A stretch of 64,000 nt of DNA from Neostapfia colusana. Taxonomy: Eukaryota > Streptophyta > Magnoliopsida > Poales > Poaceae. The stretch lies in NCBI GenBank assembly GCA_030760725.1, contig JASWHV010000002.1:63481900-63545899 (forward strand), given 5' to 3'. Below, one piece after another: positions 56,839 through 64,000 of the stretch (position 1 is its first letter; each line of letters opens with the position of its first letter). Below the pieces are notes generated by a model. It was not told the origin of the DNA and ran no database searches. It saw only the letters and a program-made list of their open reading frames with translations. Both the position numbers and the translations under genes were made by a program.

Positions 56839-58322
56839 TCGCTTGAGGTTTAACACAGTACAAAGGTCTTCTTTTTCAAAAATCCAGTGAGGAACGAGTT
56901 AGTAGCCCGTATAAGGATGTTATTAGTATATAGAAAGTGGCTTATTAACTTATTTGTTATGTCGGAAAATCGTGCATCTCGGGACGTTCATGTCTTGGGG
57001 GGTGCACGTAAGCGCTGTCCACCAGTGCGCACAAGCTGAAGGGTGGAGCCCCACGGGTGGCAGGTAACCCGACCCGCTTTGATATCCTCTACGACTCTTC
57101 ATGTCGTTTGGGGTATTCGAGCAACGTCTGTCCCTGGCGTGCGTGGTGCAACATGGGAGACCCCGTCACGTGGTCTGAAACGTGAACACGTAACTCAAGG
57201 CGTGTTTGGCTTGAGAACATCCGGGCGAGTGATGACGGCCGGATGTACCAACTGTATGGATTCCGGGCTCGGTGTGCAGCCGAGTCTGATGATTGGTTGA
57301 ATTTCTGCAGGTAGCCTTACCACGAAACGGTAGACGTGTAGCATCCGTGTGCGAGTGACGAGTAGTGCCACTAAACTAACGAAGCCGGCTAAGTCCGGTA
57401 TAGGTTTTTCTTTGTGAGGACGTAGTACCGACATGATCTGGTGACGCATCAACGTCACACCCAACTAAATGAACAACTTCATTTAAAAAAATTTGAAGGT
57501 TTTGATCCAAAGTAGTAAAACTTGATGTAACTCCTTCCCTTGAACAGGATATTCAAAGCTAATAAGTTTTCAACTTATAGGATGTTAAGGACAGAGCACT
57601 CTGTTTTCAGCTAAATCAAGGCTGAAGTAATCAGAGGTTAGAGGTTGAGTTCTTTCGAGGTTGGGGTAGTATGATACATTTCTGGAAAGCTTTGGAGGAG
57701 CTTTACAACTTTTCTGTTGAGTTCCAGAGGTGTTTCGTCCCTTAACCACTCGAAAAATGCAGTAGAGTTGAAACTGTCCAGAAAACAGGACAGAGCAAAG
57801 ACTCTCTGTAAACTCTCTGTAAATTAAGCATAACTTCCTGCTTAAAAATCCAAAAATAGGAAATGAGGTAGTTCTGGAAAGATTATGAGATGGGTTACAA
57901 CTTTGTAACAGAAAGTTTTGTCAGATTAGGAACAGAATTAACTGGGATTGTTGGATCAAATCAGTACCTAAAGCAGGGAGGTGCTGTCCAATTGTTTCCA
58001 GAAATTCTGTTAACTTTGACATCTCATAACTTTTGAACCAGAGCAGATCTTAGGCCAACCAAATACTTTCTGGAAAGCTATTGAAGTTAACTTTAACTTT
58101 GATGTTGAGCTCCAGGATTGGTTTTGCTTTTAACCTGGCCTAAATCAGATTGATATGGAAACTGGTCAGGGCTGTCATGGGAACAGCAGATCAGCAGTCA
58201 AATTTGTTTAAAAATTTGAACTATGTTTCCAAGTTTTAGGGGTTCAATGACATATCTTATGTTATAACTTGATGGTTTGCTGTTCAAATAAATATTTGAC
58301 ATTTCTCAAATATATTTTACAG
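56839..58322 (+). other. A2 leader
   Basis: Same as the A1 leader with small indels, including the three degenerate units. It ends TATTTTACAG directly before the ORF1 ATG, so the acceptor-like site is kept. Confidence 0.7.
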
Positions 58323-58703
58323 ATGGCAGCAGATAAACGGTTGGAGAACGGGTGGGTAGTTTCCCACTGCTCTGACCGTAGCGGCTACCCGGAAGCATTG
58401 TGGCAAATGCTCCAATATTTCGGGTACAACCAGATGCCGCAATACTTCGCCAAGGAAGAAGGCGAAGAGGGGAACAAGACGTGGACGATCCATGTCGAGG
58501 TTCCTGCAGGGCCTACGCCACCCGGTTGGGTGCCATTCACCGCCCGGTTTGATGAAGAGGAAGACGCAGGAATTCCTACACCTGCAACAAGGGAGCCGGA
58601 ACGCGCTGGAGTACTCCAGAGCGTTCAACGATCTCGCACTCTACGCGTCGTATCACGCAGATACGGACGAGAAGCGGCGGGACCACTTTTACCAGGGGCT
58701 TAA
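58323..58703 (+). pseudogene. ORF1 of A2, truncated and fused out of frame to gag
   Basis: The first 73 codons match A1 ORF1 with a few substitutions (for example EALWQM for GALCLM). At the deletion join (near 58540, shared ACCG) the frame enters gag in the wrong phase and stops at 58703. The shared core end, coiled coil and acidic tail are gone. Confidence 0.88.
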
Positions 58704-61700
58704 CCCGCTCCTGAAGGACAAGCTGGCAATGTTCAATCGCGGCAGCCTCAACGACATAATTGATGCTGCGATTGTTCAGGAAGACTCCGGCAAGGAGTTG
58801 GCGGCGGCAGAGCGAAAGCGAAGCGCGCCGCAGAGCAGCGGAGAAGGAGGCGGTCCTTCTCAGAAGTTTCGGATGGTGAATCGCCCACCATCAGGTCCGC
58901 GCTGGCAGCCACCACAGCGGTCGATGCCGTTCCGCGGTCGGCCGTATTCTTCACCGGCATTCCGGCCGGCACTGCCAGCACCACCGCAACAACAGCAGCA
59001 GCAGCGGGCGATGCCGCGTGCGTTTGCACCTCCGCAACGCATGCCGGGCTTTCGTCCCCCGAGTACTCCACCAGCAGCGGCCACATGTTACAAGTGTGGT
59101 CGTCCAGGACACTTCGCGAGCAGTTGCCCGGAGAGGCAAGGCGGCGGAGTGGTACCACAGTTTCCGGGGAGGAATCAACCCCGGAACCCTACTAATGCGC
59201 GGCGGGCAAACCCTAGGCCCGGCACTGTCCACCAGCTTGCCATTGAGGACGTGCCGGAGGGCGAGCCAATCCTTGCGGGTATGTTCCAACTCCACCAGCA
59301 TCCCGCTATAGTACTATTTGATTCAGGCGCCACGCATAATTTTATTAGCCAAGCTTTCATTGCTAAACACAGCTTGCCGATACTACCCACCGATAGTCCA
59401 TATTTAATTTGTTCACCGGGTGGGAAGATTTCAGCAAGCGTAATGGTCTCCAAAGCACCATTATGCTTAGCGGGTAGAGTGTACCCCACGTCTCTCATTA
59501 TCTTAGAGGGACAGAAGGTCGATGTCATCCTAGGGATGTCGTGGTTAACCCGCCACGGCGCTGTTTTAGACACCGTCCTCCGAGTCGTGCACTTAAACTC
59601 AGAAGTGCACGGTTCTCACTCATTATTTCTGGACAGTCCAGAAATAAAACTTCCAAGTGTCTATCAAGCCACAACCATCAGATTGGAAGACATTCCAGTG
59701 GTCCGAGAGTTCCCTGATGTATTCCCGGATGATTTGCCGGGGATGCCACCCGATAGAGAGGTGGAGTTCAAGATTGAACTTGCACCGGGAACCATGCCAA
59801 TATCCCGAAGGCCGTACAAGATGGCGCCCAAGGAGTTGGCGGAACTGAAGATTCAGCTCACGGACCTTCTGGAGAAGGGTTTTATTAGGCCGAGCTCCTC
59901 GCCATGGGGTTGTTCGGCATTATTTGTCAAAAAGAAGGATGAAACGTTGCGGCTTTGCGTGGACTACCGTCCATTAAATGCCGTAACCATCAAGAACAAG
60001 TACCCGTTACCACGGATCGACATGTTGTTTGATCAGTTGGTCGAAGCAAAGGTCTTTTCCAAGATGGATTTAAGATCCGGGTACCATCAGATTAAGATCA
60101 GGGCTGAGGACATTCCAAAGACAGCTTTTTCGACAAGGTACGGACTTTATGAGTACCTGGTCATGTCCTTTGGCCTCACCAATGCTCCAGCTCACTTCAT
60201 GTATTTAATGAACTCGGTGTTCATGCCGGAGCTGGACAAGTTTGTCGTGGTCTTCATCGACGACATCCTGGTATACTCCAAGTCGGAGGAAGATCACAAG
60301 AAACATCTGCGTATAGTCTTGCAACGGCTGCGGGATCACAAGTTATACGCAAAGTTCAGCAAATGCGAGTTTTGGATATCGCAAGTGCCTTTCCTCGGGC
60401 ATATCATCTCAGCGGAGGGTATCGCTGTGGACCCGAGCAAAATCACGCAAGTGCTGAATTGGAAATCCCCGAGAACTGTTCATGAGGTACGGAGTTTCCT
60501 CGGACTCGCGGGATATTATCGGAGGTTCATTCCGAACTTCTCGAAGATTGCCAGGCCAATGACAGAGCTGCTGAAGAAGGCTACCAAATATGTTTGGAGT
60601 CCAGCATGTGAAGCAGCATTCAAGGCTTTAGTCAAGCACCTGACATCAGCACCGGTTTTGGCGCAGCCAGACACAACAAAACCGTTCGAGGTGTACTGCG
60701 ATGCATCCGGCATTGGGCTCGGATGTGTGCTGATGCAAGACCGAAGAGTGGTCGCGTATGGATCACGACAGCTTAGGAACCATGAGCAAAATTATCCAAC
60801 TCACGATTTGGAGCTCGCTGCCGTGGTACTTGCACTGAAAATGTGGAGACACTACCTACTCGGTAACCTCGTACATTTATATACCGACCACAAAAGCCTC
60901 AAGTACATCTTCACTCAGAAGGAGCTGAACATGAGGCAACGAAGATGGTTGGAACTGATAAAGGATTACGAGATAGAGATCCATTATCATCCGGGCAAGG
61001 CAACCGTTGTGGCAGACGCGCTAAGCCGCAAGTCACACGTCAATAATCTGACCATCACACCGTTGGAAGAGAGCGAACCACCACTACATGTGATTCCACA
61101 TGGAGCTCTCTACAACCTAGCTTTGATCCCCACCATCCGTGAAGAGATAGCGGCAGCCCAGAAGAATGACAAGGGCATGTCACATTTGCGGAGACGTGTA
61201 GACAGTGGGGAGTTGAAATGTTTCCGGAAGGACGGAGACGGCGTCTTATGGTTCAAGGACCGGATCGTCGTACCCCGAAACCCGGAGTTAAGGAAGAGAA
61301 TCTTTGATGAAGCTCACTTATCAAAGTTTTCTATTCACCCCGGCAGCAACAAGATGTATCAAGAACTCAGAAGCAAGTTTTGGTGGACACGGATGAAGCG
61401 AGAGACGGCAAAATACGTGTCCGAGTGTGATACATGTCGACGGGTGAAGGCAGACCACATGCGGAAACCGGGACTGCTGCAACCACTGGGCATTCCTGCC
61501 TGGAAGTGGGAGGACGTGAGCATGGATTTCGTCGTCGGTTTACCCACCACCTTACAGAAACATGATTCTGTGTGGGTGATCGTCGATCGGCTCACCAAAG
61601 TTGCCCATTTCATCCCGGTCAACACCAACTACAACGCCAAGAAGTACGCTGAACTGTACATCTCACGGATCCTATGCTTATACGGCGTACCCCGTACCAT

Positions 61701-62574
61701 CGTATCGGACCGGGGCACTTTATTTGTGTCCCGTTTTTGGGAGCAGCTACACGCTGCCTTGGGGACGAAGCTGATCCGTAGTTCAGCCTACCACCCGCAG
61801 ACGGATGGGCAAATGGAGCGGGTAAATCAAATCCTAGAAGACATGCTACGAGCTTGCGCTATCGACCACGGCAAGAATTGGGATGATCACTTGCCATTAG
61901 CCGAGTTCTCGTACAACAATGGGTACCAAGCCAGCATCAAGATGGCGCCCTACGAGGCGCTATACGGCAGGAAATGCCGCACACCACTGAACTGGTGTGA
62001 ATCTGGCGAGAGGGTTACCTTCGGGATTGATCTTGTCAACAACGCGGAAGAAAAGGTTCGATTAATTCAAGCGAACCTAAAAGCCGCTCAATCCCGACAG
62101 AAACAGTATGCGGACCGGAGAAGGCGCCCATTACAATTCGAAGTTGGAGATCACGTATACCTACGAGTGTCTCCAATGAAGGGCGTAAACAGATTTGGGG
62201 TGAGAGGAAAGTTAGCACCCCGATTCATCGGTCCATTCCAGATTACCGAAAGATGTGGATCGGTGGCATACCGGCTAAGATTACCAGAAGCACTTTCCGG
62301 TGTGCACGACGTCTTTCACATTTCCCAGCTGAGGAAGTGTCTCAAGCTATCAACTACCGTTCAGCTGGAAGACATTAAAGAACTGCAACCGGATCTCACC
62401 TATCGGGAGGAACCGGTGCAGATTATTGATGAAAAGGCCCGAACCACACGCAACCGTACGTTGTGGTTCTACAAGATTCTATGGAGTAATTACTCCATGG
62501 ACGAAGCGACATGGGAGAGCGAAGAATTCCTTCGCACTAACTACCCCGACTTTTTCACGTCGCATATTCGGTAA
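58540..62574 (+). pseudogene. gag-pol: Gag-Pol of A2, first 174 residues deleted, rest open
   Basis: Gag resumes at PPGLMKRKTQEF. The CCHC knuckle, protease, reverse transcriptase (FIDDILVYS), RNase H, integrase and chromodomain-like tail are all open for 1344 codons. Differences from A1 include QTDGQMERVN for QTDGQTERVN (the catalytic Glu is kept) and GKATVVADAL for GKANVVADAL. The nearest ATG, 58492, lies in the ORF1 part in a different frame from ORF1 and would add 16 foreign residues. Pol enzymes might be made from such a start, but the N-terminal half of the capsid region is missing. Confidence 0.92.
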
Positions 62575-62607
62575 TTTTCCACTGTCCTCTCTCTCATTTC
62601 ACCTTAT

Positions 62608-62642
62608 AATCTCGGGACGAGATTCTTTTAAGGGGGGAGGAA
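62608..62642 (+). other. Hairpin and polypurine tract of A2
   Basis: The same AATCTCG/CGAGATT stem and AAGGGGGGAGGAA tract as A1, directly before the 3' LTR. Confidence 0.85.
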
Positions 62643-64000
62643 TGTAAGGGCCTCAGTTTTTGACACTCATTTGCAGTGTTCATCACCACACCACACACCT
62701 CATTTGAGGAAGAATGATGAACACAAATAAAGAGCAAGTAACAATTATCAACATGCTCATTAGGGAACAAACTCACACATTGCAAAAGTGGTACTTCCCA
62801 CATGTGATATAGATGGGCTGGACATATGAAGACTCCTACACTTTGCTAAGGATGTCCATGCCAAGTTCCACCCAAATTCAAAACCTTTTTGAGGTCATTT
62901 TGGGTATAGTTAGGAAAAGGGCAGTTTGAAACCATATTCAAATTCAAACTGTTTTCACCCACTGAATGTAAAAGTGGAAGGCATATTCTTGCTCAGCACA
63001 TTTTTGTGAGCTCACACACCAATTTTCACTCCATTTGGAGTTGATCTTGACATGAGCTAAGGGGGAGAAATTCAAACTTTATTTGAATTTCAAACTGCAC
63101 TTGTGCTGAAATTCATTCAAACCAAACCTCATTTGAACTTTGATCAATTCAAATGGCTCTTGGGTGAATAATTTGAATTGCCAAGGGTAGAATAGGGTTC
63201 ACTGTTTACCACAGCTGTTAGGAATAAATTTCAGAGGTTAAAAGAGAAGTGGGACCCACATGTCAGCCTCAGCCTCAAAGCAAACCGACTGAACCACAGT
63301 TCAGTCGGTTCCCGGCAGCTGTGCGCGCGCGCCACCGAAGGGGGCAGCCGGCGCCAGCTCCTGCTGCGTGCCCCAAGCCGGAGACCAGCCGGCCGGGCTA
63401 TTTATTCCCTCCCCGGCGTGCTTCAGTCACCATTTCCCCGAGCTACCGACGTGCGCGACTGCTTTTTCCACTGCCATCGCCGCCGCTCGAGTTCCTGCTT
63501 GATCAAGCCGATCGCAGCTCCCTCTTTCCATTCCAAGGTCCCAGCAAGGTACTAGCAACCATCCTCCATCCTTCCCATTGATAGAAATCGATTGAAACCG
63601 AGTGATATCGGCTGTGCCGAAAGATCAAACTCGGAACTGGAAACCGCCGCACCTCGGGCTCTCGTGGACAGCCCAACCTGGGCGTTGTCACGCCCGAGCC
63701 AAGACACCCTTGGACGCGCAGGTGACCGGTGCTGCTCATCTCCGAGCCACAGCTCGAGTGGTTGCTCACCGGCGGCGAATTTCCACTTTTCCCCTTTCTG
63801 TGTGCAGAACGACCTTCGGGTACGATTCTGTTTAATTCGTGCTCTAGAAAGGATTAGAGGGCCTCAGGCCACTCCCACACGAGCTAGACACGGTGACGCA
63901 CAAGTTGCCTTCACAACTCTTGGCCGGAGAACCTCTGTGCCCGGCGTAATTCAAGGTCTACTAATGGCGGAACGAACGGGGGGTATCGGGCGCACGGTGA
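62643..64000 (+). repeat. A2 3' LTR, first 1358 bp
   Basis: Starts TGTAAGGGCC and matches 52779-54136. TATA-like box at 63399-63405. The window ends inside the G+C-rich part, before the split ORF exons. Confidence 0.95.

Larger units (their letters stand above)
52779..64000 (+). mobile_element. LTR retrotransposon A2, internally deleted, right end cut by window
   Basis: 5' LTR 52779-56823, internal 56824-62642 (5819 bp against 7340 in A1), 3' LTR from 62643. Over the visible 1358 bases of the 3' LTR I noticed one difference from the 5' LTR (near 63920), so the insertion is recent. The left flank ACCCG (52774-52778) should repeat right of the 3' LTR. A 1522-bp deletion removes the end of ORF1 and the first 174 Gag residues, so A2 would depend on another copy for Gag. 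Confidence 0.95.

Overview
This window looks like gypsy-rich intergenic DNA from a plant, most probably a grass. I see no host gene. Nearly every base belongs to nested LTR retrotransposons of the Ty3/gypsy chromovirus type, Tekay/Del-like. The evidence is Gag with one CCHC knuckle, the pol order protease, reverse transcriptase, RNase H, integrase, a C-terminal chromodomain-like tail, and initiator-Met-tRNA primer sites (TGGTATCAGAGC). The species cannot be named from this sequence.

I use working names for four families: A (copies A1, A2; + strand; LTR about 4.04 kb), B (B1, B2; - strand; LTR 3.05-3.43 kb), E (E1, E2; - strand; LTR over 3 kb) and F (F1; - strand; LTR 4.31 kb). Layout: 1-13147 A1, its left LTR cut by the window edge; 13148-20948 the right part of B1, which A1 interrupts; 20949-22840 part of the E1 3' LTR; 22841-37500 complete F1 with target duplication TTCCT, inside that LTR; 37501-42507 the rest of E1 (end of the 3' LTR, decayed pol, no gag, an upstream ORF, remnant 5' LTR); 42508-45596 an E2 LTR inserted in the E1 5' LTR; 45597-52778 the 3' half of B2, inserted in E2; 52779-64000 A2, inserted in the B2 gag, its right LTR cut by the window edge. 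Relative order from nesting: E1 before B1, F1 and E2; E2 before B2; B1 before A1; B2 before A2.

A1 looks recent and complete: an intact 1518-codon gag-pol, an intact 314-codon upstream ORF and almost identical LTRs. A2 has equally similar LTRs but a 1522-bp deletion that joins the upstream ORF to mid-gag out of frame. B1, B2, E1 and F1 pol genes carry frameshifts, stops and deletions.

Two observations go beyond ordinary annotation. First, A1, B1 and E1 carry a second ORF between primer site and gag; the three proteins share a core pattern, so it looks like a conserved accessory protein. Second, the LTRs appear to contain a small split gene. In families A, B and E a short acidic/Gln-rich exon begins after a TAG acceptor, ends at an unusual GC donor (GCAAG), and continues in phase 1, after an intron of about 1.1-1.3 kb, into a final exon with a stop. 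A TATA box lies upstream and a TGTAATAAA-type polyadenylation motif downstream. F has a similar arrangement in another phase. The intron holds a noncoding block conserved between families B and E, with a palindrome kept by paired base changes. The E2 LTR also has a tandem array of CACGTG boxes upstream of its TATA box.
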